Position numbers and translations under genes: made by a program. Below, piece by piece: positions 33,566-42,722 of a stretch of 64,000 nucleotides of DNA (the stretch's first letter is position 1; each line of letters opens with the position of its first letter). The stretch spans positions 1-64,000 of the forward strand of contig JAEZDC010000032.1 in the NCBI GenBank assembly GCA_023429825.1, written 5' to 3'. The notes under the pieces were generated by a model. It was not told the origin of the DNA, did not search any database, and was given only the letters and a program-made list of their open reading frames with translations. The DNA is from Bacteroidota bacterium. Its GTDB lineage: Bacteria > Bacteroidota > Bacteroidia > Chitinophagales > Chitinophagaceae.

Positions 33566-34519
33566 TTGAAGCATTTCATTTCTGTTAATGATGTTAATGA
33601 CATCAATGCGGTTGTAAAAAAGGCATTGGCATATAAAGCTGATCCCTTCGCTGATAAAACACTTGGACAGAACAAGCGTATAGGATGTTTGTTTTTAAAC
33701 CCGAGCATGCGAACAAGATTGAGCACACAGATCGCTGCACAGAATTTAGGAATGGAAACAATTGTGTTTAATGTAGGCAGTGAAGGATGGTCGCTAGAGT
33801 TTGAAGAAGATGTGATCATGAATGGAACTTCTGTGGAGCATGTAAAAGATGCAGCGCCTATCATGGGTAAATATTTTGATATTCTTGCTATAAGGACTTT
33901 TCCATCGCTGAAGAACAGGGACGAAGATTACAGCGAGTTCTTCATTAACCAGTTTATCAAATACGCCGGCATTCCGGTAGTAAGTTTAGAGAGTGCAACA
34001 TTGCATCCATTGCAAAGCTTAACCGATATCATCACTATACAGGAAACTTTTAAAGAAAAAAGAAAACCAAAGATCGTGTTGAGTTGGGCGCCACATGTAA
34101 AACCATTACCGCAATGCGTAGCCAACAGCTTTGCACAGTGGGTAAATGCATGGGGCGAAGCGGAATTTGTGATCGCTCATCCTGTGAAATATGATTTAGC
34201 TGAACACTTCATTCATGGGGCAACGATCACTCACAACCAGGATGAAGCATTGAAGAATGCAGACTATGTGTATGTTAAGAATTGGAGCAGTTATAATGAT
34301 TACGGAAAGATATTATCCAATGATGCAAGCTGGATGTTGACGAATGATAAACTTTCTCTCACCAACGATGCTAAGGTGATGCACTGCTTACCTGTAAGGA
34401 GAAATGTAGAGCTAAGTGATGCCATACTTGACGGCCCTAATAGCATTGTAACGCAGGAAGCTGCCAACAGGGTGTGGGCAGCGCAGGCGGTGTTATCAGA
34501 AATATTGAAAGCAAACTGA
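33566..34519 (+). CDS. argF': N-acylornithine carbamoyltransferase (acetyl- or succinyl-)
   Basis: Transfers the carbamoyl group to N-acylornithine, the route used by Bacteroidota and some Xanthomonadales in place of ornithine carbamoyltransferase. It has 317 residues. The carbamoyl-phosphate loop is NPSMRTRLSTQ, with ATLHPLQSLTDIITI, SWAPHVKPLPQCVANSFA and MHCLPVRRNVE. The residue taken to set specificity (Pro90 in the Bacteroides succinyl enzyme, Glu92 in the Xanthomonas acetyl enzyme, from memory) is here Val90 in NGTSVEHV, so the acyl group is uncertain. The start appears to be TTG at 33566 (read as MKHFISVNDV); no in-frame ATG fits the conserved N-terminus. Confidence 0.9.
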   Translation: MKHFISVNDVNDINAVVKKALAYKADPFADKTLGQNKRIGCLFLNPSMRTRLSTQIAAQNLGMETIVFNVGSEGWSLEFEEDVIMNGTSVEHVKDAAPIMGKYFDILAIRTFPSLKNRDEDYSEFFINQFIKYAGIPVVSLESATLHPLQSLTDIITIQETFKEKRKPKIVLSWAPHVKPLPQCVANSFAQWVNAWGEAEFVIAHPVKYDLAEHFIHGATITHNQDEALKNADYVYVKNWSSYNDYGKILSNDASWMLTNDKLSLTNDAKVMHCLPVRRNVELSDAILDGPNSIVTQEAANRVWAAQAVLSEILKAN

Positions 34520-34523
34520 ATTA

Positions 34524-35306
34524 ATGGAGCAGTTGCATGTAATAAAGATCGGCGGAAATGTTATAGACGATGAAACAAGGCTTTCATCCTTTCTACAATT
34601 GCTTACTACAGTTGCAGGCAAAAAAATATTAGTGCATGGCGGAGGAAAACTCGCTACGAGAGTAGCAGAGCAATTGAATATTCCACAGCAGATGATCGAG
34701 GGGAGACGGATCACAGATGCGGAAACCCTCAAGATCGTTTCGATGGTGTATGCAGGTTACATCAACAAGAATATTGTAGCAGATTTGCAAAAAAATGGGT
34801 GCAATGCAATTGGATTAAGTGGTGCAGATGGAAACGCGATCCTAGCACATAAAAGAAAACACGAGCAGATCGATTACGGATTTGTTGGAGATGTGGATGA
34901 AGTGAACCACACATTGTTCACTGATCTTTTAACTACAGGATTGACCCCCGTAATATGTTCCATCTCGCATGACAGGCAAGGAACTTTATTGAATACGAAT
35001 GCCGACACCATTGCTCAGGAAATCGCTAAAGCAATGATCGGCTCATACAATGTTTCACTTATCTATTGTTTTGAGAAGGACGGTGTATTGCGTAATATGA
35101 ATGATAAAAGCAGTGTCATTTCTTCAATTAATGCTGAACAATTCGGGCTATTGAAAGAGGAGAATGCTATCTATGCAGGCATGCTTCCAAAATTGGAAAA
35201 CGCTTTTGCAGCATTGAATGCAGGTGTGAAAAAAGTTGTTATAGGGAAAGCAGAGAAGCTAGGTGGACTAATCGATGGTAATCACGGAACTACCCTTGTG
35301 AAATGA
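34524..35306 (+). CDS. argB: N-acylglutamate kinase
   Basis: Phosphorylates N-acylglutamate. At 260 residues it belongs to the amino-acid kinase family: VIKIGGNVIDDETRL, ILVHGGGKLATRVAEQL, GLSGADGNAILAHK, VICSISHDRQGTLLNTNADTIA and GGLIDGNHGTTLVK. It lacks the N-terminal helix typical of arginine-inhibited hexameric forms, so direct feedback by arginine is not evident. It overlaps argE by 4 bp (ATGA). Confidence 0.95.
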   Translation: MEQLHVIKIGGNVIDDETRLSSFLQLLTTVAGKKILVHGGGKLATRVAEQLNIPQQMIEGRRITDAETLKIVSMVYAGYINKNIVADLQKNGCNAIGLSGADGNAILAHKRKHEQIDYGFVGDVDEVNHTLFTDLLTTGLTPVICSISHDRQGTLLNTNADTIAQEIAKAMIGSYNVSLIYCFEKDGVLRNMNDKSSVISSINAEQFGLLKEENAIYAGMLPKLENAFAALNAGVKKVVIGKAEKLGGLIDGNHGTTLVK

Positions 35307-36376
35307 GTGATAAAAAAACATATGATCTCCAACAATCAGCTTTACAATTACTGAAACAGTTGATTGCAATTCCCTCCTATAGCAAAGAAGAAGATAAAAC
35401 TGCTGATGTAATATTTTCTTTTTTAGAAACGCATGATGTAAAAGCTAACAGGCATTTAAATAATGTATGGGCTACCAACAAGTTTTTTGATACAGCAAAG
35501 CCTACCATTTTATTGAACTCTCACCACGATACCGTTAAACCTAACAAAGGATATTCACTCGATCCATTTAACCCAATTGAAAAAGACGGAAAACTGTATG
35601 GGCTGGGCAGTAATGATGCCGGTGCATCTTTAGTAAGTTTGGTAGTAACTTTTCTTCACTTCCACGATGAAAGCAATCTGAAATACAATCTTATACTTGG
35701 TGCCACTGCAGAAGAAGAAATATCAGGAGTAAATGGGATTGAATCATTACTTCCACACCTGCCCCCTATTCAATTTGGAATTGTGGGTGAACCCACCCGG
35801 ATGCAAATGGCGATTGCTGAAAGAGGACTAATGGTGCTTGATTGTGTGGCAAAAGGTAAAGCAGGTCATGCTGCAAGAGATGAAGGCGAAAATGCATTGT
35901 ATAAAGCAATAGAAGACATTAATACCTTACAGAATACCAGGTTCGAAAAAGAAAGCGAACTACTGGGTAAAATAACCTGCACTGTAACTGTGATAGAAAC
36001 CGAAAATAAAGCACACAACGTAGTTCCGGGTGAATGCAGGTTTGTAGCAGATGTGCGGGTGAATGAACTGTATTCATTAGAAGAAATACTGGAAATCATC
36101 AGCACTAAACTGAATAGTACAGTGACACCGCGAAGCATGAGGATGCGTTCTACTGGCATTCCGTTAGATCACCCGATCGTACAGGCAGGCCTCCGCATGA
36201 GTAAAACATACTACGGCTCCCCTACTACTTCAGATAAAGCGTTGATGCCATTCCCTTCATTGAAGATCGGGCCGGGAGATTCTGCGAGAAGTCATACTGC
36301 AGATGAGTTTGTGTATCTTGATGAGATCAACATTGGCATAGAAGATTACATCGAACTATTAAATAGTGTATTATGA
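35303..36376 (+). CDS. argE: M20 family N-acyl-citrulline/ornithine deacylase
   Basis: Zinc-dependent amidohydrolase of 357 residues. Metal and catalytic residues lie in LLNSHHDTVKP, LGSNDAGASLVSLV, GATAEEEISGVNGIE, GIVGEPT and SARSHTADEFVYLDEI. Because carbamoylation occurs on the acylated ornithine in this pathway, the natural substrate is probably N-acyl-citrulline. It overlaps both neighbours by 4 bp. Confidence 0.92.
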   Translation: MSDKKTYDLQQSALQLLKQLIAIPSYSKEEDKTADVIFSFLETHDVKANRHLNNVWATNKFFDTAKPTILLNSHHDTVKPNKGYSLDPFNPIEKDGKLYGLGSNDAGASLVSLVVTFLHFHDESNLKYNLILGATAEEEISGVNGIESLLPHLPPIQFGIVGEPTRMQMAIAERGLMVLDCVAKGKAGHAARDEGENALYKAIEDINTLQNTRFEKESELLGKITCTVTVIETENKAHNVVPGECRFVADVRVNELYSLEEILEIISTKLNSTVTPRSMRMRSTGIPLDHPIVQAGLRMSKTYYGSPTTSDKALMPFPSLKIGPGDSARSHTADEFVYLDEINIGIEDYIELLNSVL

Positions 36377-37671
36377 AACTTTGGCAAAAGGAAAATACTT
36401 CTATCGCAGAAGCAGTAGAGAAATTTACTGTGGGAAGAGATAAAGAATTTGATATACTACTTGCAAAGTATGATGTGCTGGGTTCTATTGCGCATGCTCA
36501 TATGCTGGGAGAAGTTGGATTGATGTCAAAAGATGAAGCAGATGTTGCTATTGCTGCACTGAAAGAGATCGAGAAGGAGATAGAAGATTCAAAATTCAGG
36601 ATCGAAGATGGAATAGAAGATGTGCATTCGCAAGTGGAGTACCTGCTTACTCAAAGAATTGGTGAGATAGGAAAAAAGATCCATAGCGGGAGAAGCAGAA
36701 ATGACCAGGTTGCCGTAGATATCAAGCTGTATTTAAAGGCAGAAGTATTACATATAAAAGAGTCTGTTAAGCAGTTGTTCGATCTGCTAACAGACCAGAG
36801 TGAACGTAATAAGGATAAGCTGCTACCGGGATATACACATCTGCAAATTGCAATGCCTTCTTCTTTTGGAATGTGGTTTGGTGCTTATGCTGAAAGCTTG
36901 GTAGATGACCTGGAAATGTTGGCAGCCGCATATGCTATTGCAAACAAAAATCCCTTAGGCAGTGGCGCTGGTTACGGATCGTCATTTCCTTTAAACAGGA
37001 AGCTCACTACAACATTGTTAGGCTTTGCTGCTTTGAACTATAATTCTGTGTATGCCCAAATGACGAGGGGCAGAACAGAAAAAGCTGTTGCAGCAGGTAT
37101 CAGTAGTATCGCATCTACATTGTCTAAGTTATCGATGGATTGTTGTCTTTACCTGAATCAAAACTTTGGCTTTATTTCTTTTCCTTCCGAACTCACAACG
37201 GGTAGCAGTATCATGCCGCACAAAAAGAACCCTGACGTATTTGAATTGATCAGGGCGAAATGCAATCGCATACAGTCTTTACCTAATGAACTCACTATAC
37301 TTACGAACAATCTCCCTTCCGGTTACCATAGAGATCTGCAACTTACCAAAGAGGTCCTTTTTCCTGCTATAGAAGAATTGAAGACCTGCCTGGAGATGAC
37401 TGTCTTAATGCTTTCTAATATAGAAGTAAAGGACAATATCCTGCAGGATAAAAAATACAAATATCTATTCAGCGTAGAAGCGGTGAATGAACTCGTAAAT
37501 ACGGGTACCAGTTTCCGTGAGGCTTACAAAATTATAGGGGATCAAATAAACAAAGGAGAATTTCCCGATCACTCTTCCTTTAATATCAATCACACACACG
37601 AAGGTTCGATCAATAACCTTTGCAATAAAGAGATTGGCTTATTGATGAATGCAGTATTGAAGAAGTTCTGA
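36373..37671 (+). CDS. argH: argininosuccinate lyase
   Basis: Final step, splitting argininosuccinate into arginine and fumarate. It has 432 residues. Family motifs are HSGRSRNDQVAVDIKLYLK, LPGYTHLQIAMPSSFG with the catalytic His, and the signature loop TGSSIMPHKKNPDVFELIRAKC. ATGA overlap with argE. Last gene of the operon; a possible weak hairpin follows at 37688-37720. Confidence 0.97.
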   Translation: MKLWQKENTSIAEAVEKFTVGRDKEFDILLAKYDVLGSIAHAHMLGEVGLMSKDEADVAIAALKEIEKEIEDSKFRIEDGIEDVHSQVEYLLTQRIGEIGKKIHSGRSRNDQVAVDIKLYLKAEVLHIKESVKQLFDLLTDQSERNKDKLLPGYTHLQIAMPSSFGMWFGAYAESLVDDLEMLAAAYAIANKNPLGSGAGYGSSFPLNRKLTTTLLGFAALNYNSVYAQMTRGRTEKAVAAGISSIASTLSKLSMDCCLYLNQNFGFISFPSELTTGSSIMPHKKNPDVFELIRAKCNRIQSLPNELTILTNNLPSGYHRDLQLTKEVLFPAIEELKTCLEMTVLMLSNIEVKDNILQDKKYKYLFSVEAVNELVNTGTSFREAYKIIGDQINKGEFPDHSSFNINHTHEGSINNLCNKEIGLLMNAVLKKF

Positions 37672-37687
37672 TACCAATTCAAGAAAT

Positions 37688-37720
37688 CAGGCTTTACTTA
37701 AAATAACTTAAATAAGCCTG
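37688..37720. terminator. possible weak terminator between argH and the homoserine dehydrogenase gene
   Basis: CAGGCTT pairs with AAGCCTG across an AT-rich 19-base loop that contains an inner ACTTAAA/AACTTAA repeat. There is no clean T run, only GATATTAATAT. It lies between convergent genes. Confidence 0.35.
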
Positions 37721-37747
37721 GATATTAATATGCCTATACAAAACAAT

Positions 37748-39004
37748 TCAACTTGCTCCTGCCAGTTGCAGGCTCAAATGCTTTAAACTTTTTTTTACCA
37801 GTTCGTTCTTTTGCACGATACCATTTGGTAAGACGATCACGCTCACTTTATCATTATCTATCCATGAACAATTTCTCAGTTTCTCAAAGTGTATTACGCC
37901 TCTGATATAATGCCGGCCCTGCGTACTATAGAATGTGTCAATCGATTCAAAATCCCATTTGTGTACGTCACTGCTATTTTCAAAACTTACATAAACATTG
38001 AGATAAAAATCATTTGTTAGTTCAAAGCCACCGGGAAGTGTAAGCTTCCGGTATTCGTATTTGTAATCATACCGAAGTGCTGCGATATCACTTAGTACTG
38101 CTGATGATGTAGGATATCTTCCTGCACCTTTACCATATAAAAATTGCTTATCTGCCAGTTTACTTTCGATCACCACCCCATTGTATTCATTGCTTACATT
38201 ATATAATTGTTCATCCTGCTGTACAAATTGTGGCAACACAAAAGCTGCGATCTTATTATCACTTAACTTTCTCGCAGATGCAACCAGTTTAATCTTTAGT
38301 TTTTTTTCAGCAGCATACACCGCATCATCTGCGGCAACAGAAGTAATACCTCTATACAACAAATCTGAAGGATTGGCATAGATACCGTATGCATGTAATA
38401 ACAAGATCGAAAGTTTGTTTACCGCATCTCTCCCGCTTACATCCAGGTGCGGGTTGCTTTCTGCAAATCCTAAGGCCTGTGCCTGCAGCAATGCTTCTTT
38501 ATAAGCGAGGTCTTTTTCCAGCATTTGTGTAAGTATAAAGTTGGTAGAACCATTCACTATGCCTGATACTCCTTGCAACATGTCATTATCATAATACTCT
38601 TCAAGGTTGCGTATTACAGGTATACTTCCACATACCGCAGCTTCATAGAGTAATGGCACTTCATAATTCTTTTGCAACTCCAATAATTCGGGAAGATGCT
38701 CTGCCAACATTTTTTTATTTGCTGAAACTACAGCTTTGCCCCGGCTAAGCGCTGAGCATACTATTGAATATGCAGCATCCGCATCATCGATCAACTCAAC
38801 TACAAGGTTGATCTGATTATCATCAAGAATGTCGAGTGATTCTGTTGTGAATAGAGATGCAGGAGCATTCCGTTTTTTATCAGCGTGCTTGATACATATT
38901 CGTTTTATGACCGCATTTAAGGTGGGTGTATTCTTTAATACTTCGTAGATCCCCTCACCCACTACTCCAAACCCATATAATCCTATTACCAGTTGCTTAC
39001 TCAT
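37748..39004 (-). CDS. hom: homoserine dehydrogenase
   Basis: NAD(P)-dependent reduction of aspartate semialdehyde to homoserine, the branch point to threonine and methionine. It has 418 residues. The N-terminal Rossmann motif is IGLYGFGVVGEGIYEVL; then VVSANKKML, the catalytic region AAVCGSIPVIRNLEEYY, GIVNGSTNFILTQM, and ALGFAESNPHLDVSGRDAVNKLSIL. It is monofunctional, without aspartokinase. It lies 15 bp after the cystathionine synthase/lyase gene and shares its SAM riboswitch. Confidence 0.94.
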   Translation of the reverse strand: MSKQLVIGLYGFGVVGEGIYEVLKNTPTLNAVIKRICIKHADKKRNAPASLFTTESLDILDDNQINLVVELIDDADAAYSIVCSALSRGKAVVSANKKMLAEHLPELLELQKNYEVPLLYEAAVCGSIPVIRNLEEYYDNDMLQGVSGIVNGSTNFILTQMLEKDLAYKEALLQAQALGFAESNPHLDVSGRDAVNKLSILLLHAYGIYANPSDLLYRGITSVAADDAVYAAEKKLKIKLVASARKLSDNKIAAFVLPQFVQQDEQLYNVSNEYNGVVIESKLADKQFLYGKGAGRYPTSSAVLSDIAALRYDYKYEYRKLTLPGGFELTNDFYLNVYVSFENSSDVHKWDFESIDTFYSTQGRHYIRGVIHFEKLRNCSWIDNDKVSVIVLPNGIVQKNELVKKSLKHLSLQLAGAS

Positions 39005-39019
39005 AATGATGTTTTAAAA

Positions 39020-40201
39020 TTAGATAGATTGATCAAATTGCTTTACTGTATTCGATCTTTCAATATATTCCAGTGCCTGTGTTATATCATTCACCAGGTC
39101 GTCACTTTCTTCCAATCCCACCGACAATCTCACGAGGCTTGGTGCTACTCCGACAGCTATTCTTTTAGTTTCAGGAATTGATTTATGTGTCATCATAGCC
39201 GGGTGGCAACACAAACTTTTCACACCACCAAGGCTTTCTGCCAGCTTGAAGAGTTTGGTATTTGTTACAAATGTTGTTGCAGCTTCTTCTGTATCTTCTT
39301 TCAGTGTAAATGAGATGATCGCACCTGCACCTTTACTCTGTTGCTTTGCGATTGTATGATTAGGATGATCTTTTAAGCCTGGATAAAATACCTTGCTCAC
39401 TGCGGGATGCCGTGACAATGCCTTTGCGATCTCGATTGCATTACTCGTATGCTTCGCTACTCTAAGGTTGAGTGTTTCAATACCTCTGATCAACAGCCAG
39501 CTATCGAATGGGCCGAGAATGGCACCAGTTGCATTTTGAATGAACTTTATTTTATCTCCCAATTCTTTATCTTTTGTCACTACGAGACCAGCGATCAGGT
39601 CACTATGCCCACCAAGATATTTTGTTCCGGAGTGTATAACGATATCGGCACCAAGCAACAAAGGTTGTTGATATATAGGTGTGGCAAAAGTATTATCTAC
39701 ACAAAGCAGGCAGTTACACGCCTTCGCAATTTTAGAAATGCCTTCGATGTCAGTTATCTTAAGCGTCGGATTAGTAGGGCTTTCAATCCAGATCAACCTC
39801 GTGTTTGGCGTAATAGCATTGAACACATTCTCAAGATTGGTAGTATCTACGTAATTTACTTTGATGCCGAACTTCTCATAAATGTGTGTGAACAAACGGA
39901 ATGCACCGCCGTATATATCATCGACCGCCAGTATCTCATCTCCACTCTTCAGCAGTTTTACGGTTGCGTCGATCGCTGCAAGACCGCTGGCAAACGCCAC
40001 CCCTGTGCTGCCTTTCTCTAACTGTGCAATGATGCTTTCCAATGCAGCTCTTGTAGGATTGTTCGTTCGTGCATAATCATAACCCTTATTAACGCCTGGC
40101 GATTCCTGGATAAATGTTGAAGTCTGGTAGATAGGAACTGATATCGCTCCGGTTAATTCGTCTACAGGTACACTGTGAATGATCTGTGTGTTGTTGCTCA
40201 T
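39020..40201 (-). CDS. cystathionine gamma-synthase / beta-lyase family PLP enzyme
   Basis: Trans-sulfuration enzyme of 393 residues, Cys/Met metabolism PLP family. Motifs are ISVPIYQTSTF, GYDYARTNNPTRAALE, FASGLAAIDATVKLL, VDDIYGGAFRLF, IWIESPTNPTLKI, the PLP Lys in VIHSGTKYLGGHSDLIAG, and SLGGVKSLCCHPAMMTH. Synthase and beta-lyase cannot be separated by eye. Control by a SAM riboswitch supports a role in methionine synthesis. The start is the ATG at 40201 (MSNNTQIIHS); an ATG 10 codons earlier lies close to the riboswitch terminator and is less likely. Confidence 0.92.
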   Translation of the reverse strand: MSNNTQIIHSVPVDELTGAISVPIYQTSTFIQESPGVNKGYDYARTNNPTRAALESIIAQLEKGSTGVAFASGLAAIDATVKLLKSGDEILAVDDIYGGAFRLFTHIYEKFGIKVNYVDTTNLENVFNAITPNTRLIWIESPTNPTLKITDIEGISKIAKACNCLLCVDNTFATPIYQQPLLLGADIVIHSGTKYLGGHSDLIAGLVVTKDKELGDKIKFIQNATGAILGPFDSWLLIRGIETLNLRVAKHTSNAIEIAKALSRHPAVSKVFYPGLKDHPNHTIAKQQSKGAGAIISFTLKEDTEEAATTFVTNTKLFKLAESLGGVKSLCCHPAMMTHKSIPETKRIAVGVAPSLVRLSVGLEESDDLVNDITQALEYIERSNTVKQFDQSI

Positions 40202-40279
40202 TTCTTTTGGTTTTTTTATGAATAAAAACACTTACCAAAAGAGGCTTACCGGGATGAAGCTTATTGTCACATAGCGACA

Positions 40280-40475
40280 TAAAAAAAGCTCTCCCGATAA
40301 ATCAGAAGAGCTAAAAATATCAATTGAAACAAATGATCTTCAAAGCTTGTATCTGACTTATCTACCCACTGCAATAGTGGTTGGATTTGGCACCTTTCTT
40401 TTATTATTCACAAGAATAATTTAAGTAGGTTGTCAAGGCTTCAACGGGCCATTCCCTCAGCCTTTCTTGATAAGT
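40280..40475 (-). promoter_or_regulatory. SAM-I (S-box) riboswitch with terminator
   Basis: On the minus strand the aptamer (40356-40475) shows the S-box core: ACTTATCAAGAAAGG, GCTGAGGGAATGGCCC, TTGAAGCCTTGACAACC, AGGTGCCAAATCC, closed by P1 ACTTATC/GATAAGT. Downstream, AGCTCTTC and GGGAGAGCT form a hairpin (40287-40312) ending in a run of seven T, an intrinsic terminator. SAM binding should favour termination, so the enzyme genes are repressed when methionine/SAM is plentiful. The remaining 78 bases to the start codon at 40201 hold no other recognised element. Confidence 0.93.
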
Positions 40476-40495
40476 GATTGATTAAAGAACTGGTG

Positions 40496-40528
40496 CAAAT
40501 ATATGGGGCTTCGTTTGACATCCACAAA
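40496..40528 (-). promoter_or_regulatory. promoter of the SAM-riboswitch operon
   Basis: On the minus strand TTTG (40525-40528), a 21-base spacer, then TATATTTG (40496-40503), a full match to the Bacteroidota TTTG/TAnnTTTG consensus. It ends about 20 bases before the riboswitch P1 stem. Confidence 0.75.
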
Positions 40529-40685
40529 ATTTTATTGTACTACGAAATGGTAATTGCACATCTTCGATGCTTGCGATAGTATGGTACTCATTGATTAAAT
40601 ACGAGGGATAAGATTTTAATGCAGATTTTTTTAGGAAGATATCTATTAAGTACGGCAAAGATGTAAATTGGCTGTCCGCATCATT

Positions 40686-42197
40686 ATGGAAAACACATTT
40701 GACAGCGCTTTGTTTGATGAATTCTATGGAGTTCAACCGCAGGCAGTAATATGGAAGCGGCCTATATGGAATGTGGATCACACACAGATCTGTGACTTTG
40801 AATATACATATTGTAACCCGGAAGGTTTGTTGTTTATGAACCTTAAACCTGAACAGTTAAAAGGCTTGCGAATTTCTAACACTGCCTCTCTTACAGATGA
40901 TCTCAGGCAAAAAGTACTGCAGGAACTCATTGATATATATAATACGGGCAAGTCTGCCTCTTATGATATTTACAATGCTGCAGTCAATAAATATGCAAGA
41001 GTAATAAGAGTAAAATTCAGGGATGGCGTTCTATCTATAATACAAGACAGGACAGAGGAGCAGCAAACAATTAAACAATTAGATGAGCAAAAGACATTAC
41101 TCGATAATATCCTCAAAAATTCATCCAGCGGGATTTCAGTTAGTGTTGTAGAGAGAGATGAGACAGATAAGATAATAGATGCACTTACTATTCTTGCAAA
41201 TGATGCTGCCATTAAATACATCGGGCTACCGAAAGAAATTTATCTTACCAAAAAAGCTACAGAAATAGAGCCAGGCATTTTTGAAACTCCATATTACAGG
41301 GCTTGCGTACATACACTTGAAACGGGTGAGCCATTTGTAATGCAATACCAGATGGAATCTAATGGCAAGTGGCTTGAGCTCAGCGTTTCTCGTTTAGATC
41401 GTAATCATCTTATACATGTGTTTACCGATGTGACACCTATCCGAGAGGCACATCTTGAATTAGAAAAAACAGTAGAGGAACTCAGGAAATCAAATGAGAA
41501 CCTGGCTGAATTCGCCTATGCAGCATCACATGACCTGCAGGAGCCTCTCAGGAAGATCATTACATTTTCAGAAAAGCTGCGGGATACATTAGGTGTACAT
41601 GCATCTAAAGAACAGGAAGACACTATACAACGAATGATCTCCTCAACAGGAAGAATGAAGCAATTGATCGAGGACCTGTTATCATATTCCAAGATCGGTA
41701 GTGAGCATGGCCCTGCAGAATCCGTTGATCTTGATAAGATAGTTGATGATGTATTGCAGGATATGGAAAACATTCTTATTGCTACAGGCGGGGTTATTAC
41801 AAAAGATGATCTTCCCGAAATCAAAGGACATACGCGGCAGATCAGGCAATTGTTCCATAACCTTATAAGCAATGCACTCAAGTATAGAAAACCGAATGTT
41901 GCTCCTGAAATAAATATCAGTTGTACTCTCGCTGAAGATCCTGTTATAAGAGGAGCCGTTCAGAAAGCAACCTTTTACAAGATAGATATCAAAGACAATG
42001 GTATTGGTTTCGATCAGCAATATGCTGAGAAGATATTCCAGGTATTCCAGCGATTACATGGTAAAGCTGAGTATGAAGGTACAGGCGTTGGGCTGGCCAT
42101 CGTAAAGAAAGTTGCAACCAATCACAATGGTTTTATTACAGTATCAAGTATACGAGGAGAAGGCAGTTGCTTCTCTGTGTTTCTTCCCAAAACATAA
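40686..42197 (+). CDS. PAS domain sensor histidine kinase
   Basis: Soluble kinase of 503 residues. PAS-like regions cover about residues 5-125 and 135-260. HisKA follows with FAYAASHDLQEPLRKIITFSEKL, and then a complete HATPase domain (N box QLFHNLISNALKYRKPN, G1 IKDNGIGFDQQ, F box FQVFQRLH, G2 GTGVGLAIVKKV). It resembles the cyanobacterial phytochrome-type kinase core. No receiver or regulator gene is directly adjacent, although receiver-only proteins occur at 18375 and 20029. Start is the ATG at 40686 (MENTFDSALFDEFYG); a TTG six codons earlier is less likely. Confidence 0.93.
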   Translation: MENTFDSALFDEFYGVQPQAVIWKRPIWNVDHTQICDFEYTYCNPEGLLFMNLKPEQLKGLRISNTASLTDDLRQKVLQELIDIYNTGKSASYDIYNAAVNKYARVIRVKFRDGVLSIIQDRTEEQQTIKQLDEQKTLLDNILKNSSSGISVSVVERDETDKIIDALTILANDAAIKYIGLPKEIYLTKKATEIEPGIFETPYYRACVHTLETGEPFVMQYQMESNGKWLELSVSRLDRNHLIHVFTDVTPIREAHLELEKTVEELRKSNENLAEFAYAASHDLQEPLRKIITFSEKLRDTLGVHASKEQEDTIQRMISSTGRMKQLIEDLLSYSKIGSEHGPAESVDLDKIVDDVLQDMENILIATGGVITKDDLPEIKGHTRQIRQLFHNLISNALKYRKPNVAPEINISCTLAEDPVIRGAVQKATFYKIDIKDNGIGFDQQYAEKIFQVFQRLHGKAEYEGTGVGLAIVKKVATNHNGFITVSSIRGEGSCFSVFLPKT

Positions 42198-42722
42198 TAT
42201 ATATAGTGCTCAATTGGTTGGCGAGATAGTTCAATACGGTTTTGTTTACAAAAAATTTTCTGAATAAAAAACAGTACAAATACCATTGATTGTAGTAAAG
42301 TGGTGTTCTATTTTGCCTGCAACAAAAGAAACATTCATCAGAGAAATGAACGGCAGGATCATCAAGATGTATTTTGACAAAATGCAAATGAGAAGTAACA
42401 CCTTCCAAACAGGTGCGAATATTATCCAAATGGGTGATTATACCCGCAAGAAGGTGAATGCTTCCGAGACAGAATCTGACAAAGCAGAAATCAATACAGG
42501 CCTTCAATGTAACGTGGAGAATATCCAAAAGGATGGTGATAAAAGATAGTTGCTAACCTATGAAATTATGTTACTCCGCATTTAGATCTCTTATGAAGCT
42601 CCCAGGCATTTTGCTAAATAAAAAGGCCACCTGGAAAGGCAGCCAGATCCAACAAAAAACAACTGAGAAAACTTTTTTTCATCTCTAAACCAGTTGATGA
42701 CCCACCAACCGTTGATGCGTAA
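42198..42722. other. 525 bp gap with only a doubtful small ORF
   Basis: Sequence between the convergent PAS kinase and HisKA-only genes. No terminator, RNA or repeat is recognised. ORFs are open on both strands in 42346-42549, and neither resembles a known family. Confidence 0.5.
42346..42549 (+). CDS. doubtful hypothetical protein
   Basis: A 67-codon ATG ORF starting MNGRIIKMYFDKMQMRS and ending in a Lys/Asp-rich tail. It is hydrophilic with no recognised domain, and the frame continues open upstream to a TTG at 42286. A longer minus-strand ORF covers the same bases and ends inside the kinase gene. It is included only because the gap is otherwise empty. Confidence 0.2.
   Translation: MNGRIIKMYFDKMQMRSNTFQTGANIIQMGDYTRKKVNASETESDKAEINTGLQCNVENIQKDGDKR

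Noticed and set aside
39449..40021. 190-codon plus-strand ORF inside the cystathionine synthase/lyase gene
   Set aside because: Antisense shadow of a gene with full family motifs; low-complexity translation with many Cys.
42136..42528. 130-codon minus-strand ORF in the gap after the PAS kinase
   Set aside because: It ends inside the 3' end of the well-supported kinase gene, is rich in Cys and His without a recognisable family, and conflicts with a plus-strand ORF of equal doubt.
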